A program made the position numbers and the translations under genes. Source: Rhodospirillaceae bacterium (GTDB lineage: Bacteria > Pseudomonadota > Alphaproteobacteria > SHVP01). From it: a DNA stretch of 64,000 nt. Under the pieces are notes generated by a model. The model worked only from the letters and a program-made list of their open reading frames with translations, was not told the DNA's origin and made no database searches. Location of the stretch: the NCBI GenBank assembly GCA_002722055.1, contig PBKD01000002.1, positions 62,001-126,000 on the forward strand, given 5' to 3'. Of this stretch, positions 10,279 through 20,081 are shown in pieces. The stretch's first letter is position 1; each line of letters begins with the position of its first letter.

Positions 10279-11291
10279 AAAAAAAATTAGATCGCCCGAT
10301 AGCAATTATTATGGGGGAACCTTCTGGAATAGGTCCTGAAATAATTATCAAAAGTTGGTTAAGAAAGTTAAATTCAAAATATAAATTCTTTGTAATAGGA
10401 AATTATGATTTTTTTACTAAATGGAAAAAAATTCTTAAAATAAATATACCTTTAAAAAAAATCAATGAACCAGAGGAAACTGAAAATTTTTTTTCTGACT
10501 TTCTTCCAATAATTGATGTTCCTTTTTCTAATGATTTTACTGTTGGAAAACCTTGTGCAGAGAATAAGGATTCTCTTTTAAATTCGATTAAATATGGAGT
10601 TGATTTAATTAAATTCAATAAATGCTCTTCAATTATTACATGCCCAGTGCAAAAAAATATATTCTATGGAAGTTCATTTAGCTTTCCTGGAATGACAGAA
10701 TTTTTAGGTTCATTAGTAAATAATAAATGTACCCCAACTATGATGCTTCATTCATCAGAAATTAAGCTTGTACTTATAACTACTCATATTCCATTGAGAG
10801 ATATATGTAAACGTCTCACTTCTCATGATATCTACACAAAAGTTAAAGTAGCAATAGAGTATCTGAGCATTTATTTTTGTATAGAAAAGCCAAATATAGC
10901 TGTTGCAGGACTTAATCCTCACTTAGGAGAAATGATAAAGGAGAATAATGAAGAAAATAAAATAATTAGCCCAGCGATTAATCGACTAATTTCTGAGGGT
11001 CATAATATTATAGGACCTTTAGCTTCTGATAGTTTATTTTATAAAGATAATAGAAAAAAATTTGATTTGATAATTTGCATGTATCATGATCAAGGTTTAA
11101 TACCTATAAAAACAATTGATTTTTGGAATACAGTTAATATTACTCTTGGGCTTCCATTTCTTAGAATATCACCAGATCATGGGACCGCACTTGATATAGC
11201 AGGTAAAGGGGTAGGAAACCCCAGTAGTTTATTACAATCAATAAAAGTAACTGAAAAAATCTTAAACAATAAAATTAAAATTTATGCATAG
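10275..11291 (+). CDS. pdxA: 4-hydroxythreonine-4-phosphate dehydrogenase
   Basis: PdxA oxidises 4-phosphohydroxy-L-threonine in the DXP-dependent route to pyridoxal phosphate. The 338-aa product has IIMGEPSGIGPEI at the N-terminus. Metal-binding histidines lie in LITTHIPLRDI, in CMYHDQGLIPIK and in SPDHGTALDIAGKG. The ATG overlaps the surA stop (ATGA) and the gene's own end overlaps rsmA by 8 nt, in the conserved surA-pdxA-rsmA string. Confidence 0.95.
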   Translation: MKKKLDRPIAIIMGEPSGIGPEIIIKSWLRKLNSKYKFFVIGNYDFFTKWKKILKINIPLKKINEPEETENFFSDFLPIIDVPFSNDFTVGKPCAENKDSLLNSIKYGVDLIKFNKCSSIITCPVQKNIFYGSSFSFPGMTEFLGSLVNNKCTPTMMLHSSEIKLVLITTHIPLRDICKRLTSHDIYTKVKVAIEYLSIYFCIEKPNIAVAGLNPHLGEMIKENNEENKIISPAINRLISEGHNIIGPLASDSLFYKDNRKKFDLIICMYHDQGLIPIKTIDFWNTVNITLGLPFLRISPDHGTALDIAGKGVGNPSSLLQSIKVTEKILNNKIKIYA

Positions 11292-12114
11292 AGAAGAAAT
11301 AAATTTAAAATATTTATTAAATAAATATAATTTAATTTCAAAAAAATCTCTTGGTCAGCACTTTCTTTTTGAAAAAAATATCATTTTAAAAATCATAGAA
11401 GCAGCTAATATAAAAAAAAATTCGCACATTTATGAAGTTGGGCCGGGTCCTGGAAGTCTTACAATTGAATTAGCAAGAATGAAACCTAAATCGATCACAG
11501 TAATTGAAAAGGACGAAAGATGCTTAAAAGCTCTTAATGAAATTAAAGACTTAGCTAGCACACAAATTAAGATTATTTCAGGTAACGCTCTAAAATTTGA
11601 TGAAATCTCTCTAGGAAAAAAGGATATGATTAATATTTCTAATTTACCTTATAACATATCTTCAAAATTACTTGTAAAATGGATAGAAAATAAAGCACCT
11701 TTTTCAAGGTATATACTTATGTTTCAAAAGGAAGTAGCCGATAGATTAGTATCAAATAAAAATGAAAAAACCTATAGTCGTATTTCTGTTTTAACACAAT
11801 GGTTTTATGAAGTTAAAATACTTTTTAATGTTCCAAGAACAGCATTTATACCAAAACCAAAAGTTAATTCATCAGTTATTATGCTTAAACCGAGACCAAA
11901 GCCTCTCTATCCAGCAAATATAGTATACTTACAAAAAGTATTGAGAATTTGTTTTGGATACAGACGTAAAATGCTTAAAACAAGTTTATCATTTTTGCAC
12001 TCAAAACCAGAAGAAATTTTAGATAAAGCAGGTGTTAGTAAGAATTTAAGACCAGAGGACTTATCAATTAGAGATTTTTGCGAAATTTCTAACGTTCTTG
12101 AAAATATCTCTTAG
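11284..12114 (+). CDS. rsmA: 16S rRNA (adenine1518/1519-N6)-dimethyltransferase
   Basis: RsmA (KsgA) dimethylates two adjacent adenines in helix 45 of 16S rRNA during 30S maturation. The 276-aa protein has KKSLGQHFLF at the N-terminus and the SAM loop YEVGPGPGSLT. The catalytic NLPYNISSKLL motif (N-I/L-P-Y) and a C-terminal helical domain (FGYRRKMLKTSL) follow. It overlaps pdxA by 8 nt. It is the last gene of the lpt operon and ends 7 nt from the convergent gmk. Confidence 0.95.
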   Translation: MHREEINLKYLLNKYNLISKKSLGQHFLFEKNIILKIIEAANIKKNSHIYEVGPGPGSLTIELARMKPKSITVIEKDERCLKALNEIKDLASTQIKIISGNALKFDEISLGKKDMINISNLPYNISSKLLVKWIENKAPFSRYILMFQKEVADRLVSNKNEKTYSRISVLTQWFYEVKILFNVPRTAFIPKPKVNSSVIMLKPRPKPLYPANIVYLQKVLRICFGYRRKMLKTSLSFLHSKPEEILDKAGVSKNLRPEDLSIRDFCEISNVLENIS

Positions 12115-12121
12115 TTTGCAA

Positions 12122-12781
<660 letters not shown>

Positions 12782-12925
12782 AATTTATATTTACTCACTA
12801 TTTAAGATTTTATATTTTATAAAAATTTTTTAACAACAACAATATATTCATTATTTAAGGTATAAATTAGAATATTTAATATTTACTAGAACTCTCATAT
12901 ATATCGTATAACGTATTAATTATAT

Positions 12926-13912
12926 TTAATTTTTTCTTTTTTTTGAATTAACTATTTTTTTCCATTTTTTTATATTTGTAATATGGTCAGAGTATTTTGT
13001 AGCAAAGTTATGCCCTCCCCTTCCATTTGCAACAAAGTATAAATAATCTGTTCTTTTGGGATTAAGCGCAGCTTTAATTGAATCTAAACCAGGATTAGAT
13101 ATTGGACCAGGTGGCAAACCATAATTTAAGTAAGTATTATACATTGTATGAACTTTAATATCCTTTGATTTAATTTTTTTGAGTTCATGGTTATTCTTAA
13201 TCATCAGGCCATAAGCTACGGTTGGATCAGATTGCAATCTCATTCCTATCCTCAATCGATTATGAAAAACTGATGAAACTAGACTTTTTTCATTACTTAA
13301 ACTTGTTTCCTTTTCTATAATTGATGCAAGAATAATCGCCTCTCTTTTATTTTTTATAAAAATCTCTTGTGAGCGTTTTAACCATTCGTCATTTAATTTG
13401 ATAGTCATAGATTTCATCATTAAGTCTATAATTTTTTGCTTACTTTCCCCCCAAGAAAAGTAATATGTTTCAGGCAAAACGTCTCCCTCCTTAGGAAAAT
13501 TAATTATTCTCCCAGTTAGACCATCAGTAGTTCTTATTTTTTCTATAATTTGATTTATCGTATTACCTTCTATTATTGTGATAGATCTAAGGATAGTTTT
13601 TCCTTCAGATAGAGTTTCGTATATTTTTTTTGGTGATACATTAGCAGGGAATATATACTCACCAGCTTTCAAATTATTTTCTAATCTTTTAATTTTAATT
13701 AAAAAAGTAAATATTTTTGGTTTTAATAGAATACCATTTTGACTTAGTACACCAGAAATCTCTCTTAAACCTAGACCTTTCTCAATTAGTACTGTATTTG
13801 ATTTTTTATTTGGACCATCATGAAAATAATAAGATAGAAGGAAATTCAGTAAAAAAATTATACATATCAAAATTATTGATGAAAAAATAATAATTATCCG
13901 AAAAGCTTGCAA
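12926..13912 (-). CDS. mltG: Endolytic murein transglycosylase MltG (YceG-like)
   Basis: MltG cleaves nascent glycan strands and acts as a terminator of peptidoglycan elongation at the inner membrane. The 328-aa protein has one TM helix (about residues 5-30). Then come VLIEKGLGLREIS.. (LysM-like part), GDVLPETYYFSWG, the catalytic Glu in ASIIEKET, VFHNRLRIGMRLQSDPTVAYG and YNTYLNYGLPPGPISNPG. The start is TTG at 13912, ten nt after the fabF stop and inside a 16-bp palindrome. fabF-mltG adjacency is conserved in Alphaproteobacteria. Confidence 0.93.
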   Translation of the reverse strand: MQAFRIIIIFSSIILICIIFLLNFLLSYYFHDGPNKKSNTVLIEKGLGLREISGVLSQNGILLKPKIFTFLIKIKRLENNLKAGEYIFPANVSPKKIYETLSEGKTILRSITIIEGNTINQIIEKIRTTDGLTGRIINFPKEGDVLPETYYFSWGESKQKIIDLMMKSMTIKLNDEWLKRSQEIFIKNKREAIILASIIEKETSLSNEKSLVSSVFHNRLRIGMRLQSDPTVAYGLMIKNNHELKKIKSKDIKVHTMYNTYLNYGLPPGPISNPGLDSIKAALNPKRTDYLYFVANGRGGHNFATKYSDHITNIKKWKKIVNSKKRKN

Positions 13913-13917
13913 GCTTT
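13902..13917. promoter_or_regulatory. 16-bp perfect palindrome over the mltG start codon
   Basis: AAAGCTTGCAAGCTTT reads the same on both strands and lies between the fabF stop and the first codons of mltG, covering its TTG start. As DNA it could bind a dimeric regulator. As RNA a perfect palindrome without a loop would lose its centre to the turn and make only a short hairpin, which could still affect initiation. A role is inference only. Confidence 0.4.
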
Positions 13918-13922
13918 AAGAC

Positions 13923-15191
13923 CTATTTAATAAACTTAGAAAATACTAGTGATGCATTAGTGCCCCCAAAACCAAAAGAATTTGAAAGAGCAGCATTTAC
14001 ATTTCTCTCCTTACATTTATGAGGAACAAGATCTATATCACAACCTTCCTCTGGGTCATCTAAGTTAAGAGTTGGAGGAACAACTCCATCTTTTATTGCG
14101 AGCACAGAAAAAATTGCCTCAACACTCCCTGCCGCACCTAAGAGGTGACCTATTGCTGATTTTGTAGAAGACATCGACAAGTCATAGGCCGAGGAACCAA
14201 ATAGTTTCTTAACTGAATTCAATTCTATTTCATCTCCCAGGGGAGTAGATGTTCCATGAGCGTTTACATAATCTATATCCTCTGGGTTTAACCCAGCACT
14301 TCTAAGAGCTGCTTTCATAGCTCTATAAGCACCATCACCATCCTCTGCTGGAGCTGTAATATGATGTGCATCACCAGATAAACCATATCCTTTTATCTCA
14401 GCATATATTTCAGCACCACGATTTTTTGCATGATGTAACTCCTCTAAAACAACAACTCCAGCACCCTCACCCATTACAAAACCATCTCTATTTTTATCCC
14501 AAGGTCTTGAAGCCACTTCGGGTGTATCGTTAAAGTTAGTTGATAGAGCTCTACAAGAGCAAAACCCAGCAATACCAAGTCTACAAACTGCTGCCTCGCT
14601 TCCACCAGCAATCATTACATCGGCATCTCCAAGCGCAATTAGTCTTGATGCATCTCCAATTGCATGTGCTCCAGTTGAACAAGCTGTAACAACTGAGTGA
14701 TTAGGCCCTTTAAAGCCATAACGAATAGATGCATGACCAGATATTAAATTGATAAGTGCTGATGGAATAAAAAATGGACTAAGTCTTCTTGGACCTTTTT
14801 CTCTTAGCACATTTGAAGCTTCAACAATTTCAGGTAGTCCACCTATACCAGATCCAATTAGAACCCCAGTTCTTTCTTTATCGTTATCTGAAGAGGGGAA
14901 CCAGTTTGCGTTTTCTACAGCCTGATTGACTGCTGCTAAGCCAAAGAGAATAAAATCTGCCATTTTACGTGACTCTTTTGAAGAAACATAGTCTTCTGCC
15001 TTAAAATCACCTGGCATATCACCCTTTGGAACTTGGGCAGCGATTTTTGAAGCAAGGTCAGACACATCAAAATCAGAAATCTTATTCGCTCCTGATTTTC
15101 CAGCAATGAGCTTTTGCCAAGTCTCACCAACACCACTTGCAAGTGGTGTAACCATACCTACGCCAGTCACTACAACTCGTCTAAGTTCCAA
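13923..15191 (-). CDS. fabF: Beta-ketoacyl-ACP synthase II
   Basis: FabF condenses malonyl-ACP with acyl-ACP in type II fatty-acid elongation. The 422-aa protein shows the active-site Cys in VTACSTGAHAIGDA, the two catalytic His residues in NAHGTSTPLGD and SAIGHLLGAAGSVEAI, and the glycine-rich NSFGFGGTNASL near the C-terminus. It starts with MELRRVVVTGVGMVTPL. It lies 40 nt downstream of acpP. GC content here and in acpP is higher than in neighbours, consistent with high expression. Confidence 0.97.
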   Translation of the reverse strand: MELRRVVVTGVGMVTPLASGVGETWQKLIAGKSGANKISDFDVSDLASKIAAQVPKGDMPGDFKAEDYVSSKESRKMADFILFGLAAVNQAVENANWFPSSDNDKERTGVLIGSGIGGLPEIVEASNVLREKGPRRLSPFFIPSALINLISGHASIRYGFKGPNHSVVTACSTGAHAIGDASRLIALGDADVMIAGGSEAAVCRLGIAGFCSCRALSTNFNDTPEVASRPWDKNRDGFVMGEGAGVVVLEELHHAKNRGAEIYAEIKGYGLSGDAHHITAPAEDGDGAYRAMKAALRSAGLNPEDIDYVNAHGTSTPLGDEIELNSVKKLFGSSAYDLSMSSTKSAIGHLLGAAGSVEAIFSVLAIKDGVVPPTLNLDDPEEGCDIDLVPHKCKERNVNAALSNSFGFGGTNASLVFSKFIK

Positions 15192-15231
15192 TTTTCTTGC
15201 CCCTAAAAGCTAAAAGAGCATGAGGCTAAGC

Positions 15232-15468
15232 TTAAGATGCGCTTGCTTCAAGGTGCTCAACTGCATCCTTAACAGTAACAATTTTTTCTGCTACCTCATC
15301 AGAAATCTCGCAACCGAACTCTTCCTCAAAGGCCATTACCAACTCTACTGTATCTAAACTATCTGCACCCAAATCGTCTATAAAACTGGCAGAATCAGTA
15401 ACTTTATCTTCCTCAACACCAAGATGTTCAACTACTATCTTTTTTACGCGTTCAGCGATGTCGCTCAT
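15232..15468 (-). CDS. acpP: Acyl carrier protein
   Basis: AcpP carries fatty-acyl intermediates on a 4'-phosphopantetheine arm. The 78-aa acidic protein has the DSL attachment motif in [21 protein letters not shown], with Ser near residue 37. The N-terminus ([18 protein letters not shown]) is standard. The ATG at 15468 has GGAAAA upstream. It is located between fabG and fabF as in most Proteobacteria. Confidence 0.97.
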   Translation of the reverse strand: MSDIAERVKKIVVEHLGVEEDKVTDSASFIDDLGADSLDTVELVMAFEEEFGCEISDEVAEKIVTVKDAVEHLEASAS

Positions 15469-15504
15469 TCACGTTTTCCTTTAAAAAAATTAATTTAACC
15501 TTTG

Positions 15505-15523
15505 TAGCGGAATACAACCGCTA
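15505..15523 (-). promoter_or_regulatory. Short hairpin in the acpP leader
   Basis: TAGCGG (15505-15510) and CCGCTA (15518-15523) form a 6-bp stem with a 7-nt loop in the 156-nt gap between fabG and acpP, about 36 nt upstream of the acpP start. No U-run follows it directly on the minus strand, so a classic terminator is unlikely. It could be an mRNA processing or stability element that lets acpP be expressed more than fabG, which is inference. Confidence 0.35.
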
Positions 15524-15624
15524 AAAAGATACTAATAACAATAATATATTTAGTCTATATTTTTTTTTTTGTACATACAATTAATAATTTAAATAAATAT
15601 TTTGAATATTTATTTAAATTATTT

Positions 15625-16362
15625 CTATATCATCGCCATACCGCCATTTATGTGAATAGTTTGTCCAGTGATATAACTTGAATCATCACTAACTAAGAAA
15701 GCCACACAATTAGAAATATCCTCTGGCTTTCCAAACCTTCCCATTGGTATTGAGGAAAGAATACTATTAGTCTGATTTTCCTTAATTTTATCCGTCATGG
15801 GTGTTTCAATATAACCAGGGGCAATACAATTTACAGTAATTCCTCTTTTAGCCACTTCCTTTGCCAATCCCTTAGACATTCCTATTAAACCGGCTTTAGA
15901 AGCTGCATAATTAGATTGGCCTCCATTACCCATTACCCCGACTATTGAAGAAATATTAATTATCCTTCCCCATTTTTGCCTCATCATTGGCTTAAGAGCT
16001 GATTTAGATAATAAAAATGCTGAAGTTAAATTAACGTCTATTGGCATTTGCCAGTCATCTTTTGACATTCTAACAGCAAGGCCATCCATCGTAAGACCAG
16101 CATTATTAATTAAAACATTAATTTCTTCACCATAAAGTTCTGAGGATTTATTTACTAAATTTGATACAGAAGAAAAATCTGATAAATCACATTTTATAAA
16201 TGATGCTTTATTATTTAATTGATCAGCAAGATTTTGTAATTTTGCCTCATCTCTTCCAGATAAAATTACTTTAGCACCTTTATTAATTAATAATTCAGCA
16301 ATTGACTTACCTATTCCACCATAGGCACCTGTCAATAAAACAATTTTTTTTTCAAATAACAA
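15625..16362 (-). CDS. fabG: 3-oxoacyl-ACP reductase
   Basis: FabG reduces beta-ketoacyl-ACP with NADPH. The 245-aa SDR has the cofactor loop TGAYGGIGKSIA (the usual 'TGASGGIG' with Tyr in place of Ser), NNAGLTMDGL, Ser in NISSIVG and the YAASKAG catalytic Tyr/Lys. The C-terminus ends TIHINGGMAMI. I use TTG at 16362 (protein MLFEKKIVLLTG) because the nearby ATG is out of frame. It begins 12 nt after fabD and is followed by acpP. Confidence 0.95.
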   Translation of the reverse strand: MLFEKKIVLLTGAYGGIGKSIAELLINKGAKVILSGRDEAKLQNLADQLNNKASFIKCDLSDFSSVSNLVNKSSELYGEEINVLINNAGLTMDGLAVRMSKDDWQMPIDVNLTSAFLLSKSALKPMMRQKWGRIINISSIVGVMGNGGQSNYAASKAGLIGMSKGLAKEVAKRGITVNCIAPGYIETPMTDKIKENQTNSILSSIPMGRFGKPEDISNCVAFLVSDDSSYITGQTIHINGGMAMI

Positions 16363-16374
16363 TAATTTTTTCCA

Positions 16375-17313
16375 TTAATTTAATTTAAATACACTATCTA
16401 AGTCCTCTGGGCCTTGAACCGATACAGCGGAACAATCTGGATTTATTCTTTTAACAATTCCAGACAATACCTTACCAGAACCTAGCTCAAAAAAACTACT
16501 TATTTGATTTGTAATCATAAAATTCATAGACTCCCTCCACCTAACCATACTTGTAACTTGCTTTACAAGGAGTTCTTTTATTTTTTCTGGATTAAATTCT
16601 GGTTTAGCTGTCACGTTTGATATTATTGGTAACTTAAAATCTTTAAAAAATATTTCTTGAAGTGCATCATTCATTTTATCAGCAGCTGGAGACATTAAAT
16701 CACAATGGAAAGGAGCTGAAACCGGGAGTAAAATACATTTTTTTATTCCAATATCTTTAGAAATTAGAATTGCTTTATCAATAGCTGTCTTGTTTCCACT
16801 TATTACAACTTGCCCTGGAGCGTTATCATTTGCAACCTGACATACACCATATTCTTTAGATAAATTTACAACTTCAAATGCTTTATCTATATCTGAACCA
16901 ATTAGTGCAGCCATTGCACCTTCACCGATTGGAACAGAATCTTGCATAGATTTACCCCTAATATCTAATAGTTTTGCAGCATCACTTAATTTTAATGATT
17001 CATTGATTACCAGAGCAGAATATTCACCAAGTGAGTGACCAGCTAAAAATTTTGTTTTCTTCAAAATATCCCCACCTGACTCTTTAATTACTCTTGCTAC
17101 TGCTACGCTTACTGCCATTAATGCAGGTTGAGTATTCTGGGTTAAAGTAAGTTCTTCTTGAGGTCCATTGAACATAATTCTGCTTAAATGCCTATTTAGT
17201 GTATTATCCACTTCTTCAAATACTAATCTTGCAGATTCAAACGAATCTGATAGTGATTTTCCCATTCCAACTGTTTGGGAACCCTGACCAGGCATTATTA
17301 AAGCTAAAGACAT
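16375..17313 (-). CDS. fabD: Malonyl-CoA:ACP transacylase
   Basis: FabD loads malonyl groups from CoA onto ACP. The 312-aa protein has IMPGQGSQTVGMG at the N-terminus, the serine nucleophile in GHSLGEYSAL, the QxxxxPAL-like TQNTQPALMAVS segment, and the catalytic His in PVSAPFHCDLM. A GAGGG ribosome-binding site lies directly upstream of the ATG at 17313. First gene of fabD-fabG-acpP-fabF-mltG, divergent from rpsF. Confidence 0.96.
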   Translation of the reverse strand: MSLALIMPGQGSQTVGMGKSLSDSFESARLVFEEVDNTLNRHLSRIMFNGPQEELTLTQNTQPALMAVSVAVARVIKESGGDILKKTKFLAGHSLGEYSALVINESLKLSDAAKLLDIRGKSMQDSVPIGEGAMAALIGSDIDKAFEVVNLSKEYGVCQVANDNAPGQVVISGNKTAIDKAILISKDIGIKKCILLPVSAPFHCDLMSPAADKMNDALQEIFFKDFKLPIISNVTAKPEFNPEKIKELLVKQVTSMVRWRESMNFMITNQISSFFELGSGKVLSGIVKRINPDCSAVSVQGPEDLDSVFKLN

Positions 17314-17474
17314 TAAAAACCCTCTTTAAAATATAGATTAATCACTACATACAGGAATATTTATTAATTTTTACTTTATATAGAGAGAGAATCAAGTTAA
17401 AGGTTGCTAAGATAGGTAAGATTATTATATTGTCTTTTCTTTATTAACCTCTTGTTACTAAATAGTAGCTAAAA

Positions 17475-17497
17475 CCGGTCAGTATTTAATTGACAGG
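17475..17497 (+). promoter_or_regulatory. Possible S6:S18-binding leader hairpin upstream of rpsF
   Basis: About 22 nt before the rpsF ATG, CC-G-GTCA (17475-17481) and TGAC-A-GG (17491-17497) can pair around a 9-nt loop. This leaves a G/A mismatch after an exposed CCG. The published S6:S18 autoregulatory RNA motif has a hairpin with a conserved CCG at an internal loop in front of rpsF, so position and sequence are suggestive. I matched this from memory without a covariance model. The AAGGGGAG ribosome-binding site follows at once, so binding could block translation. Confidence 0.4.
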
Positions 17498-17518
17498 AAA
17501 ATCCATAAGGGGAGTTTT

Positions 17519-17932
17519 ATGGCACTGTATGAACATATATTTATAGTTAGGCAAGATACACCTCACCAAAGGGTAGAGGAACTAACTAAAGAATTCTCGG
17601 AAATAATTTCTAAAAATGGTGGCGAAGTTAAAAAGACTGAGTTTTGGGGTCTTAGATCACTTGCTTACAAAATAAAGAAAAATAAAAAAGGTCATTACAT
17701 TCTTATGAATATAGATGCACCCAGTTCAGCTCTGAAGGAAATGGAAAACTCTATGCTGCTTAATGAAGATGTTATTCGTAGTCTATCAATTAAGGTAAAT
17801 AAACATGAAGAAGGTCCATCTATTATGATGAAAAGTAAAGATGACAAAGAAGTTAAAATTAATCTCTCAAATAACTCAGATGGAGACTACTCAAATCAAT
17901 ATTCAAATAATTTAAATAATATGGATATATAA
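17519..17932 (+). CDS. rpsF: 30S ribosomal protein S6
   Basis: S6 binds S18 on the 30S platform. The 137-aa protein has [13 protein letters not shown], a ferredoxin-like core with [23 protein letters not shown] (the S6 signature region) and ..[12 protein letters not shown]. After residue about 100 comes a hydrophilic Asn/Asp/Ser-rich tail that is longer than in E. coli. Strong RBS GGGGAG ahead of the ATG. Its stop overlaps the rpsR start by 1 nt. Confidence 0.96.
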   Translation: MALYEHIFIVRQDTPHQRVEELTKEFSEIISKNGGEVKKTEFWGLRSLAYKIKKNKKGHYILMNIDAPSSALKEMENSMLLNEDVIRSLSIKVNKHEEGPSIMMKSKDDKEVKINLSNNSDGDYSNQYSNNLNNMDI

Positions 17933-18165
17933 TGCATAATAAATCTCGTAATTTTTTTAAAAGAAGAAAATCTTGCCCTTTCTCAGGCAGTGATGCACCC
18001 AAAATAGATTATAAAGATATTAGACTATTACAAAAATTTCTCTCAGAGAGAGGTAAAATTGTCCCAAGTAGGATTACTGCTGTCTCAGCCAAAAAACAAA
18101 GAGAACTCTCTACAGCAGTTAAAAGAGCTAGATTTTTAGGCTTATTACCATACGTTGTTGATTAA
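17932..18165 (+). CDS. rpsR: 30S ribosomal protein S18
   Basis: S18 partners S6 on the 30S platform. The basic 77-aa protein starts [19 protein letters not shown] and contains the family core [51 protein letters not shown]. Overlaps rpsF by 1 nt and is followed 12 nt later by rplI, the standard rpsF-rpsR-rplI operon. Confidence 0.97.
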   Translation: MHNKSRNFFKRRKSCPFSGSDAPKIDYKDIRLLQKFLSERGKIVPSRITAVSAKKQRELSTAVKRARFLGLLPYVVD

Positions 18166-18177
18166 TAGGAGTTTAAA

Positions 18178-18843
18178 TTGCAAATAATTCTATTGGAAAA
18201 AGTTTTAAAACTTGGACAAATGGGCGATATCGTAAATGTTAAGGATGGTTTTGCAAGAAACTATCTTTTGCCCCAAAAGAAAGCTTTAAGAGCTAACCCA
18301 GAAAATATAAAGATCTTTGAAGAAAAAAAAGCTAACCTAGAAATAGATAACTTACAGCAAAAAGAAGACGCCAATAAAGTTTCTGAAAAAATGAAAGGTT
18401 TATCTGTTGTAATTATAAGACAAGCAAGTGAGAGCGGACAGCTTTATGGTTCAGTCACTTCAAGAGACATTGCAAAATCTATTTCTGATAAAGGATATAA
18501 AACAAGTAGAAAACAAATAATTCTAAATAAAACAATTAAACAAATTGGTATTTATAAAATCGAAGTTTCCTTACACCCTGAAGTAATTGAAACAATTGAT
18601 ATAAATGTCGCAAGGTCCTCCGAAGAGGCAAAAGCTCAATTAAAAAATAGTTTAGTTCAAGATAGTAAAAAGGATGATAATATATTATCTGGCAACAAAG
18701 AAGCAAACCTCTCTGTTTCAGAAGATTTTTTTGAAAATAAAGAGTTAGCTGATAATGCAAAAGAAAATATGAAAATGGATGAAGAAACTCAAGAGAAAGG
18801 TAATAACAATCCTTCCATTGAAACTGACAAAATTAATGAATAA
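18178..18843 (+). CDS. rplI: 50S ribosomal protein L9 with long acidic C-terminal tail
   Basis: L9 binds 23S rRNA at the base of the L1 stalk. The N-terminus MQIILLEKVLKLGQMGDIVNVKDGFARNYLLPQKKAL is diagnostic. The second domain (about 75-150) has SGQLYGSVTSRDIA. At 221 aa it is clearly longer than the usual ~150 aa: residues 150-221 are an acidic, Asn/Glu/Lys-rich extension without recognisable fold. The start is TTG at 18178, six nt after a GGAG; no ATG is available. Confidence 0.95.
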   Translation: MQIILLEKVLKLGQMGDIVNVKDGFARNYLLPQKKALRANPENIKIFEEKKANLEIDNLQQKEDANKVSEKMKGLSVVIIRQASESGQLYGSVTSRDIAKSISDKGYKTSRKQIILNKTIKQIGIYKIEVSLHPEVIETIDINVARSSEEAKAQLKNSLVQDSKKDDNILSGNKEANLSVSEDFFENKELADNAKENMKMDEETQEKGNNNPSIETDKINE

Positions 18844-18859
18844 TTAGCCCTGATAGAAA

Positions 18860-20068
18860 ATGCTTAAAATTCTTCTAAAAAATCTGATTAAAAAGGGAAC
18901 TTTAAGAGTTATACATGCAAATGGCTCTAAAAAAATATATCAAGGAAAAGAACCAGGACCTGATATTACCGTTAAAATTCATAATAAAAAAACTGAAAGG
19001 TCATTATCTATTAACCCTAGTTTAACATTAGGTGAGACTTTCATGGACGGAGGAATAACTATTGAAAACGGTGATATTTATGACTTTCTAGAGCTGTGTG
19101 TAATGAATATTGGATGGGGTCAAAATGAACATTTGATACAAAAGTTATTTAGCAAATCTAGAAGACTTACACGAAGAATTGCTCAACATAACCCTATTTC
19201 AAAATCAAAAAGTAATGTAGCCCATCACTATGATTTATCAGATACCTTATATGACCTTTTTCTTGACAAGGATAGACAGTATTCCTGTGCATATTATATG
19301 AATGAGAATGAATCTTTAGAAAATGCACAAAACAATAAGAAAAGGCATATAACCGCAAAACTCCTTCTTAATAAAGATCATGAAGTTTTGGATATTGGTT
19401 CTGGTTGGGGTGGACTTGGACTATATATAGCAGAGAAAACAGGAGCTAAAGTCACTGGAATCACTCTCTCCGAGGAACAACTCAAAGTATCAAGCAAAAG
19501 GGCTGAAAATTCAAATTTTTCAAATAGAATAAATTTTAAACTTCAAGACTATCGTAATGAAAAAAATTTATTTGATAGAATTGTTTCAGTAGGAATGTTT
19601 GAGCATGTAGGTGTGGGATATTATAAGAATTTTTTTGAAAAAATTAAAGAACTTCTTAAAGATGATGGTGTTGCACTAATTCATACAATTGGTAGAGCTG
19701 ATGGCCCTGGTTCAACTAATCCTTGGCTTGCAAAATATATCTTCCCTGGTGGTTATACACCTTCTTTATCTGAAATTGTTCCAATAATTGAAAAAGTAGG
19801 TCTATACATAACCGATATTGAAATATTACGTCTACATTATGCTTCAACACTTCGAGCTTGGAGAAGAAATTTCAACGTTAATAGACAGAAAGTAAAAGAA
19901 CTTTACGATGAAAAGTTTTGCAGAATGTGGGATTTTTACTTGGCAGGTTGCGAGAATGCTTTCAGATACGGTGGTCAGTTAAACTTTCAAATTCAAATAG
20001 CAAAAAAACAAGACGCAGTTCCATTAACAAGAGATTATATAATAGAATGGGAAAAAAAACATAACTAA
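18860..20068 (+). CDS. cfa: Cyclopropane-fatty-acyl-phospholipid synthase
   Basis: Transfers a methylene from SAM to the double bond of membrane phospholipid acyl chains. In the 402-aa protein the N-terminal lipid-binding part (1-110) is followed by NVAHHYDLSDTLYDLFLD, DRQYSCAYY, the SAM loop LDIGSGWGGLGLYIA, and VSVGMFEHVGVGYY, all typical of the CFA synthase family. It follows rplI after 16 nt and precedes dnaB. Related MTs of the same family with other lipid targets cannot be excluded. Confidence 0.88.
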   Translation: MLKILLKNLIKKGTLRVIHANGSKKIYQGKEPGPDITVKIHNKKTERSLSINPSLTLGETFMDGGITIENGDIYDFLELCVMNIGWGQNEHLIQKLFSKSRRLTRRIAQHNPISKSKSNVAHHYDLSDTLYDLFLDKDRQYSCAYYMNENESLENAQNNKKRHITAKLLLNKDHEVLDIGSGWGGLGLYIAEKTGAKVTGITLSEEQLKVSSKRAENSNFSNRINFKLQDYRNEKNLFDRIVSVGMFEHVGVGYYKNFFEKIKELLKDDGVALIHTIGRADGPGSTNPWLAKYIFPGGYTPSLSEIVPIIEKVGLYITDIEILRLHYASTLRAWRRNFNVNRQKVKELYDEKFCRMWDFYLAGCENAFRYGGQLNFQIQIAKKQDAVPLTRDYIIEWEKKHN

Positions 20069-20081
20069 TATATACACAAAC

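Noticed and set aside
15505-15523. Rho-independent terminator between fabG and acpP
   Set aside because: Six-bp stem without a following U-run on the transcribed strand; kept only as a possible leader hairpin.
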